This document shows, piece by piece, positions 49,337-62,366 of a DNA stretch of 64,000 bases (positions within the stretch are counted from its first letter, which is position 1; each line of letters begins with the position of its first letter). Origin of the DNA: Corynebacterium mendelii (GTDB lineage: Bacteria > Actinomycetota > Actinomycetes > Mycobacteriales > Mycobacteriaceae); contig NZ_JAFLEQ010000003.1 in the NCBI RefSeq assembly GCF_017307055.1, forward strand, positions 541,733-605,732, in the 5' to 3' direction. Under the pieces are notes generated by a model, which did not search any database, was not told where the DNA came from, and saw nothing but the letters and a program-made list of their open reading frames with translations. The position numbers were made by a program, and so were the translations under genes.

Positions 49337-50584
49337 ATGGTTGAACTGTTAGGACCGTCATTGGTGTGGATTGTGCTCATTGTCTTCGTGGCCCTGGTGG
49401 TGTCACGGTCGGTGAAACTGATCCACCAGGGGGAAGCGGCCGTCATCGAACGCCTCGGCCGCTACACCCGCACCGTCGAAGGCGGCATCACCCTGATCAT
49501 TCCTTTCATTGACCGGGTGCGGGCCAAAGTCGACACCCGTGAGCGGGTGGTCAGCTTCCCGCCGCAACCGGTGATCACCCAGGAAAACGTCACCGTTGGC
49601 ATCGACGTGGTCGTCACCTTCCAGATCAATGACCCGGCCCGGGCGATCTACGGGGTCGACAACTACATCTACGGTGTTGAACAGATCACTGTCGCAACCC
49701 TGCGTGACGTGGTCGGTGGCATGACCCTGGAAGACACACTGACCTCCCGGGAGATGATCAACCGCAGGCTGCGCGGCGAACTCGATGCCGCCACCACCAA
49801 ATGGGGTCTGCGCATCTCGCGGGTGGAACTGAAAGCCATTGACCCGCCGGCCTCGATCCAGCAGGCGATGGAGATGCAGATGAAGGCCGAACGTGAAAAG
49901 CGGGCGATGATCCTGCAGGCGGAAGGCCAGCGGGAAGCCGACATCAAAACGGCCGAGGGCGACAAACAGGCCCGGGTGCTGTCGGCGGAAGGTGAAAAAT
50001 CGGCCGCTATTTTGGCCGCTGAAGCCGAACGCCAGGGCGAGATTCTGCGCGCCGAAGGTGAACGTGCCGCCAAGTTCCTGCGCGCCCAGGGTGAGGCCCG
50101 CTCAATCCAGAAAGTCAACGCCGCCATCAAAGCCGCCCAGATCACCCCGGAGGTGCTGGCCTACCAGTACCTGGAGAAACTTCCGAAAATGGCCGAAGGC
50201 GACGCCAACAAAACGTGGATCATTCCCAGCCAATTCGGCGATTCGCTGGAGCAGTTCGCCCAGGCGCTGGCCGGCAAAGACGATGACGGGGTGTTCCGCT
50301 ACGAGCCGGCGGCACCCACCGAGGAGGAAATCGAGCTGGCCAAGGAAGAAGACACCTCCGACTGGTTTTCCACCGAGACCGACCCGGAAATCGCCAAAGC
50401 CGTCGCCGCCGCCAACGCCGTGGCCAACAAACCCATCGACGACCCGGAGATTCCGACACCTCGTCCGATGCCCGGTTCCGCTGCGGCAACCACACCCGAG
50501 CTGGATGCCGCACCGCCGGCAACCGACGGTGACATCGACATCCCGGAACATCATCCGGCAACCGGCGGCCATGTCAACCCCTGA
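49337..50584 (+). CDS. SPFH/Band 7 (stomatin-like) membrane protein
   Basis: A 415-residue membrane-anchored scaffold protein. One N-terminal helix (about residues 8-24) is followed by the Band 7 domain (residues 28-190: RSVKLIHQGEAAVIERLGRY, TREMINRRLR-like region, GLRISRVELKAIDPPASIQQAMEMQMKAEREKRA), then a long coiled coil with repeated AEGE/AEGER units to about residue 265, and an acidic Pro-rich disordered tail. It probably forms ring-like oligomers with the NfeD protein upstream. aggaagg precedes the ATG. A strong terminator follows. Confidence 0.93.
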   Translation: MVELLGPSLVWIVLIVFVALVVSRSVKLIHQGEAAVIERLGRYTRTVEGGITLIIPFIDRVRAKVDTRERVVSFPPQPVITQENVTVGIDVVVTFQINDPARAIYGVDNYIYGVEQITVATLRDVVGGMTLEDTLTSREMINRRLRGELDAATTKWGLRISRVELKAIDPPASIQQAMEMQMKAEREKRAMILQAEGQREADIKTAEGDKQARVLSAEGEKSAAILAAEAERQGEILRAEGERAAKFLRAQGEARSIQKVNAAIKAAQITPEVLAYQYLEKLPKMAEGDANKTWIIPSQFGDSLEQFAQALAGKDDDGVFRYEPAAPTEEEIELAKEEDTSDWFSTETDPEIAKAVAAANAVANKPIDDPEIPTPRPMPGSAAATTPELDAAPPATDGDIDIPEHHPATGGHVNP

Positions 50585-50986
50585 ACGCTGACAGCGCTGC
50601 CGGGGCATACCACCCCGTGTTCCATCCCCACCCGCAGGGCCGAAACGGTGCCCTGCGGGTTTTTGCCATCCCTGACTGTCGTGTCCGGCACCAGCCCTGC
50701 CGCACAGCACCAATTCCGGCCGACCTCCGCCGGTTGCCCGGACCGTGTGCCGGCAGCCGCGTCACACCACGGGTGACAGGGCTGGTAAAGAAGGGTGAAC
50801 ACCCCGTCACCCAGCGGGGCAGGCTGTCACCGGCGGTGGAAAAAGACGGGTGTTGTCACCTGCGGGGCCGCCACCGGTCTGCCCCGCCCCACACCCGCGC
50901 GGCCGCACAATCGCGGTAGCCGAGCTGGGTGTGCCGGCCCCGGGGGGGTTTATCCTGGAAATTGCTGATTTGACGATTAATTTTTC
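50585..50986. other. Intergenic region before the broken surface-protein gene
   Basis: About 400 bases. The left end holds the SPFH terminator. The rest is GC-rich with no coding frame of quality. The last 50 bases become AT-rich (tgatttgacgattaattttt), which may be the promoter of the surface-protein gene. Confidence 0.4.
50630..50664 (+). terminator. Terminator after the SPFH gene
   Basis: Perfect 11-bp stem acccgcagggc/gccctgcgggt (50630-50640 with 50650-50660), 9-base loop and five T. One of the best intrinsic terminators in the window. Confidence 0.85.
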
Positions 50987-53900
50987 GTGAATGGAAAAAA
51001 CCCGACAACCGTGAAGACAACAACAGCACACCATCTCCTGGCCTGCACCGTGGTGGCCACGCTCGCCGTCTGCGCAACGGTGGCCGGGTTTATCACCCCG
51101 GTCCGGGCCGCGTCCCCGGCCGACGGCCCGGCGGTGGTCCAGATACTCAACAGCAACCAGTCGTACCGGACCGCTGTCGCTGAAGGACAGACCTTCACGG
51201 TGGCCTCCACCTTGGTTTGGCGCAACAATTCACCCGCTGCGGCCGCACCCGAATCAGTCGGGCAGATCATTACCCCGGTCAACGGGGTGAAGGCTTCCCG
51301 GGTGGTTTTTTCCTCTGACCGGGTCAGCGGCACAAAGCTGATCACCCCGGGATCACATAAGGCAACAAACAACGGCGCGGGGACGCGGTAGACGGTACCT
51401 GCCGGTGTGATCCGTGAAGTTCCCGCGGGGGAAACGGCATCGGCGGTTGTGACCGTGACCTACACGATCACCAAACTTGAGGAAGCCACCAAAGAATTGA
51501 AGCGGTGGTGCGACGGTGACGGCAACGGTGTCAGGGCGCGGGGGTTTGTCGGCGATGACGAAAGCTCCCCGGTGTGCACCAGCATCAGGTTTCCCAAAAT
51601 GACTCTCACCCGCACGGTGGCCGACCTTCGAACCGACGATGAAGTGGTCATTGTCGGCAACGGCCGGAAAACGGTGGATTTTCACCTACACGATTGTCAA
51701 CACCGGGTCCTCGCCGCTGAAGGATTTCACCCTGGTCGACCAAGCGGTGGTGACGGGTGCCGCAGGAATCCCCGAGCGGCGGGCCAAGCTGGATTTAACC
51801 GGCCTGACATGCACGGCAGCATCCCGGGACGGGAAGAAGGGGGACAAGGATCTTCCCGTGACCGTCACCGTTGAAGACGACAACACAACCGCGGCGATCA
51901 CCCTCGACAACAATGACACGCTCGGGCACCGGGGCACAGTAACCTGTGTCCTGAACAATGTTGACCTCAACGAGATGGAATACACGGTCGATTATGCCCG
52001 CCGGCTGTTCGCTGTCACCGCGACAGTGGTGCCCGAGCAAGGGCAGAGGCTGGCGGCCAACCAGGACACCGTATCCAAAAGCGTGTCAACCCTGTTCAAA
52101 AAACAGGACGCCTCCCGCTTTGTCTCCACCCTCACCACGGGACCGGCGCCTGACAATCGGGTGCTGGACGGACGCGAGGGGCAAAAAATCGCGGCCGAAT
52201 TCACCCTGGAGGTGTCCAACACCAGTCCCCGCTACAGCCACACCCCGACAACGGTATCGGTTGATGTATCCGGAATTGCCGACGGTATCGAGGTCACCTC
52301 GGTCACGCTCAGCCCGGTGAACCCCGTGGGCGGCAACCGGCTGGTCGACGACGAGATCCCCCTGAACAAAACACCGGCAGGGATCTGGCAGACAACCAGG
52401 GGACTCAACACCATTGCCGGGAACTCGTCCGGCCGGGCGATAGTTCGTGTGACCGCCCGGGTGGACAAGGTTCCCGGGGCTGATCACCGCCAGTGCAACA
52501 ACAAACCACACAGCGGCTTGTTTGTCTCAGCGGCCACCGATTCCGGCAGCGCGACGAGCGCCTGTCTGGCAATGGCTCTCCAACAAGCCAGTTTCCACCG
52601 GACGATCTCGACAATCGAGGGTCAACCAGGGCGCGCGGCCAACACGCCCGGATCCCCCTTTTCGGTGGCCCCCCACCAACGTGTCTGGTTCGGCTGGACT
52701 GTCCGCAATACCGGTGAAAGCACCCTTGGTGACATGATCGTCCACGATTATGATCTCCAGGTCGTCAACGGGCGCAATGACACAGAGGTGGCCAATCGTA
52801 TCCCGGAGTCGTTGACATGCGATAACGGGGCCACAGCCGAAAAAAGCGTCGACGGCAAGGGTTTTTCCGTCACTTTCGGCTCGACTGGCCTGCTGCCCGG
52901 GCAAGCGGTGACCTGCGCATACGGCAATGGTAGTGAACCTCTGTGGCAGGGCAATCGCTCCCAGACGAAAAGCGCGGCGAGAATCCGCAGCAAGTTTTTC
53001 AAAAGACATGTGGCCGACGAACCGCCGGCCTTGCTTGATGCGGAGTCGACTGTTTACGCCCGCCAGCCCGGTCCATCCGTCTTCGTCTCACAGATCACCA
53101 ATAAGGGTCAAGGTGACAGCCGCCATGCGCCGGTGGTGGTGACAGGGGCCAAAGACCAGAAGATTGCGGTGACATGGTTGGTCAACGTCAGAAACTTTGA
53201 CTACCGGGAGACGTTGCGGCCCGGGGATCTGGGTTTTACCGCAACGACGCTTCCCGGCACTGCCATTACGGCACTGTCGGTTACCCCGCTGGAAAACAAA
53301 GACGACAGCCTGGTCGACGAACCCCGTGTCGTCACCGACCCCGCATCAGGCCTGCTGATAGTCAGGAAGAACGAGATCAACGGCATTGCGCCCAACACCA
53401 CCCGGGCCGCCTACGTGACGGCACTGTACACGGTCACCGATCCGGTGGCACTGATCAGGGACCGGGACACGTTGTCGTGCGGCACCAAGGGCGGCTTCAG
53501 CCTGACCTCCGGTGCAGGCCATGACTGCCGGGATGTGGCTTTCGCTCAGATTGCCGGTGATGTTTCCATCAACGGGTCAAAGAAGTTTCAATTCGACAAC
53601 CCCCGGTCCGCCACTGTCACCTACACGGTGAGAAACACCGGAAATGCCAGCCTGCCGACAATCCAGTTGTATGACGCCGGCTGGATGCCCCGGGAGGACA
53701 CCCCTGATCCCACAGACATTATGGTCGGTCCCACCCGCGTGATGGACCATGTGTCCTGCCAGCCTTCCAGCATCGGTGGGGTGGTGCCGCAGCTTGTGCA
53801 CAGACGACGTCACGACACCGGCGGCGCTGATGTGCACAGTGTGCTGCTGTCGTTTCCCGAGAATAAGCCCTTCCAACCCAACAGCCGCATCGAATGCACC

Positions 53901-54329
53901 CGCACCGTTTCCTACGACGAGATGTTTGGCGGCGGGACAAACCATTACGGAGTGCATTTCTGGGCCGACGGGTATGCCTCATTTCCAGTGATGCAGCAGA
54001 AAAACGGCGGCAGCACACCGGGAGCAGTGTCATCGCAGAATGTGGATGCCCGGGCAGAGGTGGTGACACAGCCGACTGCCGGTGGTGGGGGCCGGGACAC
54101 CAACGACAACCGCCCCGGTCCGAACCGGCAGCCGGGTGGCGGCACCGAAACACCACGGGTTGAACCGGCACCGGACGTATCATCGACGGGAGGCGCCGGG
54201 ATTGCTGCGCTGGTGGTTGTGCCGTTGCTGGCCGTCGTGGCGGCCATCATTTATCTGTTGATGCCGAAGCAGGGGATTGGCGCGACACTGCTGTACTTCC
54301 CGGCGGAAGGCACCTTCCACGTGGTGTAG
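50987..54329 (+). pseudogene. Large surface protein gene, interrupted by a stop codon and a frameshift
   Basis: The parts form one protein of about 1,110 residues. The first part (50987-51388) has a signal peptide (residues 10-42, LLACTVVATLAVCATVAGF) and ends at TAG 51389. The same frame then continues in sense (VTVTYTITKLEEATKEL onward) to about 51670, where an extra base in an AAAA run (51668-51671) moves it into the 896-residue frame that runs to 54329. That frame carries repeated DUF11-like units (WIFTYTIVNTGSSPLKDFTLVDQ, VWFGWTVRNTGESTLGDMIVHD, VTYTVRNTGNASLPTIQLYDAG) and cysteines spaced as in such repeats. The C-terminus has a Pro/Gly linker, a degenerate sorting-like VSSTGG and a membrane helix. 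Probably a decayed or phase-variable cell-surface protein. Confidence 0.75.
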
Positions 54330-54450
54330 ACAAACCCGGCGGTAGGGAACCGCTTCGAATCTGTGGGCGCGGCAGCCGATGCGGAAAAGGGCGCGCCCTC
54401 CCGGTGGAGCGGGCGGCGGGCAGTGAACTGTGTGACCGCAACAGTGGGTT

Positions 54451-55035
54451 CTACCGCGGTGGCGGGGACGCGGTGGCCTCATCGAGGCGCGTGAGAAGGT
54501 TGACGGCCAACTGCCAACCGGCGTTTTCGGCCTGCCATGCCGCAGCCTGCAGCCGCTGGGACATCGCCTGCTTGGAGATACCGAGTTCTTCCGCGGCTTC
54601 GATCTGTGAGTAGCCACGGCGCATGAATGAGGTGGCTTCCCGCCCCTCCGGGGTGCGCCGGGTGAGAATCTGGGCAATCAGCATGAATACGGCCACAATA
54701 TCGGCGGGGCCGACTCCGCCGGCCGCATCCACGGCCGCGGCCACCGTTCCAGGTTTGGCTTTTTTCGTCAGGCAGGAAGTTGCCTTGGCCACGGCCGTTT
54801 CCGCGCTCGCCCCGTGTCCGATTCCGACCGCCCAGTCCCCGTCGCTGAGAAGCACCATCGTTGTGTCGACCACAGCCCGCGGGGTGGCCACCAGGGCACG
54901 GATATTCTCCACATCAAGATGTTCGAAAGAACCGACGCCATCCAGGGTGGACAAAGCCTCCGCCGAGCGGGACACGAATTCCGCGCGGCGGGGGGTGTCA
55001 CCTCTGTAGCGGATGTGGAGAGCGAAAACAGCCAT
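54451..55035 (-). CDS. SatD-like / HTH DNA-binding protein
   Basis: A 194-residue protein. The N-terminal 140 residues resemble the SatD-type domain (MAVFALHIRYRGDTPRRAEFVSRSAEALSTL; VVDTTMVLLSDGDWAVGIGHG). The C-terminal part has a sigma-factor-like helix-turn-helix, RGYSQIEAAEELGISKQAMSQRLQAAAWQAENAG. It is probably a transcription regulator; no partner gene is adjacent. aaagg precedes the ATG at 55035. The open frame upstream to 55107 is not supported. Confidence 0.7.
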   Translation of the reverse strand: MAVFALHIRYRGDTPRRAEFVSRSAEALSTLDGVGSFEHLDVENIRALVATPRAVVDTTMVLLSDGDWAVGIGHGASAETAVAKATSCLTKKAKPGTVAAAVDAAGGVGPADIVAVFMLIAQILTRRTPEGREATSFMRRGYSQIEAAEELGISKQAMSQRLQAAAWQAENAGWQLAVNLLTRLDEATASPPPR

Positions 55036-55396
55036 GAAAACCTTTGCGGACGGGGTGAAAATAACCAGGGAAGACGGTGTGCTGGCTGCGGTGAAGCATC
55101 CAGCCACCGGATAGGCCGTCTAAAGTCTACTCTTAAGGCTTGACTACGGGCGGGTGTGCGGAAAAAGGGGGGATGTATCCGATACGGGTGGAGGATTGTT
55201 GCGCCTGCCCGGTGCCGGGTACGACGGGTTTACCGGGCATGTCACCGCTGCGACCATGCCGGTCACAGACGATGGTTTACCGTGCGCCGCCCCCGGCCCC
55301 CGGCGGATATGCGGTGTACCCACAAATGACAGACGGGCCGGGGCGGGGGTGGTGTGCCCGTACCGGTGGGAGGGCCGGCGGTGGTGCCGGCGCGGG

Positions 55397-56101
55397 CTAG
55401 ACCGGCAGCTTGTTGTCCAGCAGCAGCCCCAGGCTGCCGATGGTGAACAGCACCACCGTTACCAGCAGCACCGCCGGATTCGACCGTCCGGTCAAAGCGT
55501 CACCGAAGATAACGGTGGCAATGGTGCCCGGTGCCGACCCCACCAGGGTGGCGGCGGTGAACATGCCCACCGGGACACTGGTCAGTGCGGCGGTGTAGTT
55601 CAGGATCGAAAACGGCACCGCGGCAATCATCCGCAGGGAGGCAACCGACAGCCAGCCGCGTTTTTTCAACCGGTCGTTGATGGTGGCCACCGCCGGGTGG
55701 GTCAGGTGCGGTTTCATCCATTCACCGAGAACATGGCGTACCAGTGTCAAAGACACGGCCGCCGAAATCGTTGTCGCCGCCAGTGCGATCATGATTCCCG
55801 CCACGGGGCCGAACAGGATGCCGGCCGACAGGGTGAAAATGGTGCGGGGTACCGGCAGTTGGGTCAGGGCGATGTAGGCGAAGAAAAACAGCACCGGAAA
55901 CCAGCTGCCGGTGGCATCCGACCAGTCGCGGATGCGGCCAAGGCCCGGGGTGTCGGTGACGGTAACCGCCACAACGATTCCACCGACAAGCACAATCGTG
56001 GCGGTTTGTTTCAGCCGCGACATGGCGGCAAACGACCGGGCCGCATCGACGGCCATCTGGCGGAAAAAATCCCTCAGGCCGGGACGGGTGTTTTCTGTCA
56101 C
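55397..56101 (-). CDS. TVP38/TMEM64 (DedA-like) family membrane protein
   Basis: A 234-residue membrane protein with about five helices. Diagnostic stretches are LPVPRTIFTLSAGILFGPVAGIMIALAATTISAAVSLTLVRHV, where the FGPxxG re-entrant loop is typical, and VASLRMIAAVPFSILNYTAALTSVPVGMF. The family handles lipid or small-molecule transport across the membrane; the exact role is unknown. The GTG at 56101 follows tacagt by eight bases on the minus strand (leaderless). Upstream reading to 56662 is a shadow. Confidence 0.87.
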   Translation of the reverse strand: MTENTRPGLRDFFRQMAVDAARSFAAMSRLKQTATIVLVGGIVVAVTVTDTPGLGRIRDWSDATGSWFPVLFFFAYIALTQLPVPRTIFTLSAGILFGPVAGIMIALAATTISAAVSLTLVRHVLGEWMKPHLTHPAVATINDRLKKRGWLSVASLRMIAAVPFSILNYTAALTSVPVGMFTAATLVGSAPGTIATVIFGDALTGRSNPAVLLVTVVLFTIGSLGLLLDNKLPV

Positions 56102-56757
56102 GGTTGGACACTGTAGCCCACCCCGGCCGACGACCCTTGCCGCACCGCCGCCGGCCGGATCACCGCAGCCGACCATCGGGTCCCGGGTGATTACGTTACT
56201 GCGAACACGCGGGTGCAGGTCACGGCCGCACGAGATTAGTGCCCGATGTGTCCCCAGCCAAGGCCTGAAGGGGTTTATCATGGAAAGCGTGGTGTGACTA
56301 TCGGCGGGGCGTGGAGGCGTCCCCCGGGTCACAAACGTGGTGTCCGCACGAATGTTCGGGTGTGGCTCCCGCCGGTTTTTCCCTGTGCGGAAAAAATTCC
56401 CGGCCGGGCTGCTGTGGCCCGGGCGATTATGCGGATTGCCCAACTGCACAACAACACGATCAAACGCACCGCCCGGGGTGGACCGGCACTGCTTCTTGGA
56501 TGCTGTGCCGCTACCGTTTCTACCGGCACCGCGGCATCCGGGTTGGCACACCGAAGGACACCTGCCCCGGCAGGTTCCCGTCAGTGTGTCAGGCCCGTGG
56601 GCGCGCAGTCGAGGAGAGCTGCGCGGACCGTACCGATGCCACCGGTTGTCCGTACCGGCCATGGACGGGATCTTGGGATTGCCCCGGATTTCTCCCGGCC
56701 CCGGGTGGGAGCGATTGTCGATGCCAACTGATCCAAGAGGAGAGGAAGAGGACCGCT
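56102..56757. other. Intergenic region before mutA
   Basis: About 655 bases between the leftward TVP38 gene and mutA. It holds the tacagt box of the TVP38 gene (56110-56115) and, at the right end, the agagg/aggaag ribosome binding region of mutA. No coding frame with a recognisable protein and no clear promoter for mutA was found. Confidence 0.35.
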
Positions 56758-58638
56758 ATGACGCAGACCGCTGATGCGCCGGCCGTGGCCCTGCCAGAAG
56801 ATTTCGACGCCAGGTACCAGAACTGGTACAAGGCGGTGGCAGGAGTATTCGCCCGGGTGCGCCGGACAGACGTCGCCGAGATTCCCCTTGATGTGTGGAA
56901 AAAACTCATCAAGACCACCTACGACGGTATTGATGTCCGACCCCTGTACACCCGCGCCGATGATCTGGACGAGCTCGCCGCACCCGGCGTGTTCCCGTTT
57001 GTGCGCGGGCATGAGGTCAAAGACGCCGATGCCGCCGGATGGGGAGTCACCGAGACCTTCGGTGGACTCGGGTGCGACAACGCCACAGAGTCGAACAAGA
57101 ACATGTTGCAGGCGTTGATGAACGGCACCACCTGCGCCGTCATCGACACCACGGGAGTATTGGGTGCCGCCGATATTCCCGCGCTGCTGGACAAGGTGCT
57201 GCTGGAATATGTTCCGGTGCGGCTGAAGGCCGGTCCCGGCCTGGCCGAGTCCGCCGCCAGCCTGCTGTCGGTCATTGACGCGCAGGGCTGCGGTGACAGA
57301 TGCACCGTCGATTTCGGCGCCACTCCGCTGACCTCGCTGGTTGACGGCAGTGCGACTGTCACCACCGACCAGGCCGTGCAGCTGGCCGAGCAGGCCGCCG
57401 CACGTGGGGGTGACATCCGGGCCATCATGGTTGACGGTGCCGCTTTTTCCAACCAGGGCGGGTCCGATTCGCAGGAGATCGCCTACACCCTGGCGGCCGG
57501 GGTCGACTACATCCGGCTTCTCACCGACGCGGGCCTGACGCCGAAACAGGCCATCGACCAGTTGTCGGTGCGGCTGACCGCCTCTGACGACCAGTTCAAC
57601 CAGATCGCGAAATTCCGTGCCTTCCGTGGCCTGTGGGCGCGGATCTGTGAAGTCATCGGCGAGCCTGCAGCTGCGGGAAGCACCCCGCAGCATGCGGTCA
57701 CCGCCCCGGTGATGTTCTCCCAACGCGACCCCTTCGTCAATATGCTGCGCTGCACGGTGGCGGCGTTCGCCGCCGGTGTCGGCGGGGCCACCGATGTGGA
57801 GATTTTGCCCTTCGATACAGCGGTGTGCGGCGGTTTGCCCAATACCTCCCGCTCGTTTGCGCACCGCATCGCCCGCAACACCAACCTTTTGCTGCTCGAG
57901 GAGTCCCATCTCGGCTTTGTGGTTGATCCGGGCGGCGGGTCCTACTACATCGAGGAACTGACCGATGAGCTGGCGAAAGTGTCCTGGAAGATTTTCCAGG
58001 AAGTGGAAGCCGCCGGCGGATACCGGGCGGCTGTCGCATCGGGCATGATCGGCAAGGCCCTGGACGACAACCACGAAAAGGTGCGCGACGATATCGCCCA
58101 CCGCATCAAGAAGGTCACCGGCATCAACGAGTTCCCGAACCTGCTGGAAAAACCGCTGCCGAAAGACAAAAGGCGGGAACCGGAAGGCATCAGGCGTTTC
58201 GCAGCCCAATTCGAGGGCCTGCGCAACCGGTCGGACGATTTCTTTGACGAGCACGGTGAGCGCCCCCAAGCGGTCCTGATTCCGCTGGGACCGCTGGCCA
58301 AACACAATGTGCGCACCGGCTTCGCCACCAACCTGCTCGCCTCCGGCGGTATTGAGGCGATCAACCCCGGGCAGTTGACACCGGGAACAGAAGAATTCGC
58401 CGCCGCCGCGAAAACATCCCCGATCGCGGTGATCTGCGGCGCTGATCCCGAATACGCCAATTCCGGGCAGGATGCCGTCAAAGCCCTGCGCGATGCGGGC
58501 GTGAAAACCGTTCTTGTGGCCGGGGCAAAGAAATCCTTCGCCGACGCCGACGATGACCACAGCCCCGACGACTACCTGAACATGACCATCGATGCGGCCG
58601 CCACACTGGATGAGCTGCTCAGCGAGCTGGGAGCGTGA
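56758..58638 (+). CDS. mutA: Methylmalonyl-CoA mutase small (beta) subunit
   Basis: Non-catalytic partner of the heterodimeric B12 enzyme that interconverts methylmalonyl-CoA and succinyl-CoA. The 626-residue protein follows the MutA pattern: [23 protein letters not shown] (similar to the MutB N-terminus), [36 protein letters not shown] and a degenerate C-terminal B12 domain without the DxHxxG motif. The ATG at 58638's upstream end (56758) has aggaag nearby. mutB starts 10 bases after it, indicating translational coupling. Confidence 0.96.
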   Translation: MTQTADAPAVALPEDFDARYQNWYKAVAGVFARVRRTDVAEIPLDVWKKLIKTTYDGIDVRPLYTRADDLDELAAPGVFPFVRGHEVKDADAAGWGVTETFGGLGCDNATESNKNMLQALMNGTTCAVIDTTGVLGAADIPALLDKVLLEYVPVRLKAGPGLAESAASLLSVIDAQGCGDRCTVDFGATPLTSLVDGSATVTTDQAVQLAEQAAARGGDIRAIMVDGAAFSNQGGSDSQEIAYTLAAGVDYIRLLTDAGLTPKQAIDQLSVRLTASDDQFNQIAKFRAFRGLWARICEVIGEPAAAGSTPQHAVTAPVMFSQRDPFVNMLRCTVAAFAAGVGGATDVEILPFDTAVCGGLPNTSRSFAHRIARNTNLLLLEESHLGFVVDPGGGSYYIEELTDELAKVSWKIFQEVEAAGGYRAAVASGMIGKALDDNHEKVRDDIAHRIKKVTGINEFPNLLEKPLPKDKRREPEGIRRFAAQFEGLRNRSDDFFDEHGERPQAVLIPLGPLAKHNVRTGFATNLLASGGIEAINPGQLTPGTEEFAAAAKTSPIAVICGADPEYANSGQDAVKALRDAGVKTVLVAGAKKSFADADDDHSPDDYLNMTIDAAATLDELLSELGA

Positions 58639-58648
58639 GGATCAAGCC

Positions 58649-60919
<2,271 letters not shown>

Positions 60920-60947
60920 AAAACACCCGGTAGTATCCCCATTTATT

Positions 60948-60987
60948 ACCCCACCGTCCCGACCGCCGCGCGGCGGGGCGGTGGGGT
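60948..60987 (+). terminator. Strong hairpin between mutB and meaB
   Basis: A nearly perfect GC-rich stem-loop: ccccaccg (60949-60956) pairs with cggtgggg (60979-60986), with inner gccgc/gcggc pairing. There is no T-run. It probably lowers meaB expression relative to mutAB. Confidence 0.5.
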
Positions 60988-61135
60988 GGCGGGGCCGCAC
61001 ACTTTTTGCACACACACCACATCCCTTCTCATCTCCCCAGCGACCTGCCACCACCCGGGCACACCCGGCCCGGGCCTGTCTGACAGGCAGGGCCGTGAAG
61101 GGGAGAGGGAAGTTAAAAAACCGGCAGGAACACCA

Positions 61136-62242
61136 GTGGACATCAACAGCGAGGAATACCTCGAGCAGCACCATCAGGGATCGGCGCTGCTCACCACCGG
61201 AGGAACCGATCTGGGGGATGTGACAGCCATTGCCCCCGAAGTCGTCAAACGCGCCCGCAGACGCATCGACGTCGACGATCTTTTCCACGGTGTGCGGGAA
61301 GGCAACCGGTCGAAGATCGCCCGCTCGATCACGCTGCTCGAATCAACCGCGGCAGCCCACAAAGTCCTGGCCCAGGAGCTGCTGGTGAAACTGCTGCCGC
61401 ATTCCGGCAATGCCCTGCGGGTCGGGATCACCGGGGTGCCCGGGGTGGGTAAATCCACCTTCATCGAAGCCCTCGGCATGAAACTTCTGGCCGAAGGCCA
61501 CAAGGTTGCGGTGCTGGCCATCGACCCGTCGTCGACGAAAACCCGCGGATCGATCCTGGGCGATAAAACCCGCATGGCGAAACTGTCGGTGGAAGACAAC
61601 GCCTACATCCGACCCTCCCCGTCGGCCGGGACACTGGGCGGGGTGGCCAAAGCCACCCGCGAATCGATGGTTGTGTTCGAAGCCGCCGGTTTCGACATCA
61701 TTCTCGTCGAAACCGTCGGTGTCGGGCAGTCGGAGGTCACCGTGTCCAACATGGTTGACTGTTTCACCTTCCTCGCCCTGGCCGGTGCCGGCGACCAGCT
61801 GCAGGGGATCAAAAAAGGTGTCCTGGAGATGGCTGATCTGGTGGCCATCAACAAAGCCGACGGGCCGAATGTCAAACACGCCAAACGCGCCGCCCGGGAT
61901 CTGTCTGCCGCCCTGCGCATGGTGCAGTCCGAGGACGCCCACTGGAAAACCCCGACCATGACCATGTCGGCGGTGGAAGGCAACGGGCTGGACAAATTCT
62001 GGGACACCGTCGAAGAGCACCACAAAGTGATGCTGGAGACCGGGCGTTTCGAGCACACCCGCCGCGAGCAGCAGGTCGGCTGGATGTGGTCGATGGTGCA
62101 TGAAACCCTGCTCGGACGGCTCAACACCAACCCGGATGTGAAAAAGGTGAGAAAACTCGTCGAAGCGCAGCTGCGCCACGGCCAAATCACCCCGACCCTG
62201 GGAGCGGAACGGGTCCTCAACGCCTTCGACGGCACCGTGTGA
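61136..62242 (+). CDS. meaB: MeaB/ArgK GTPase, methylmalonyl-CoA mutase chaperone
   Basis: G-protein of 368 residues that protects and reloads methylmalonyl-CoA mutase with adenosylcobalamin. It shows P-loop GITGVPGVGKSTFIEALG, AIDPSSTKTRGSILGDKTRM, FDIILVETVGVGQSEV (switch II) and base motif INKADG, in the MeaB order. The GTG at 61136 (VDINSEEYLEQ) has aggaa upstream; reading from 60986 adds an unlikely 50 residues. Third gene of the mutAB-meaB cluster. Confidence 0.95.
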   Translation: MDINSEEYLEQHHQGSALLTTGGTDLGDVTAIAPEVVKRARRRIDVDDLFHGVREGNRSKIARSITLLESTAAAHKVLAQELLVKLLPHSGNALRVGITGVPGVGKSTFIEALGMKLLAEGHKVAVLAIDPSSTKTRGSILGDKTRMAKLSVEDNAYIRPSPSAGTLGGVAKATRESMVVFEAAGFDIILVETVGVGQSEVTVSNMVDCFTFLALAGAGDQLQGIKKGVLEMADLVAINKADGPNVKHAKRAARDLSAALRMVQSEDAHWKTPTMTMSAVEGNGLDKFWDTVEEHHKVMLETGRFEHTRREQQVGWMWSMVHETLLGRLNTNPDVKKVRKLVEAQLRHGQITPTLGAERVLNAFDGTV

Positions 62243-62366
62243 GAGTTTTCTCGTCACAGAACGTGTCCCGGATCAATCCGCGCGGGTGACACCACCCCGG
62301 CCCGCCGGGTGCGGGGGGACACGCCTGGCCGCCGGACGGGGTGTTCGCAGGTTGAAAGCCGGTGGC

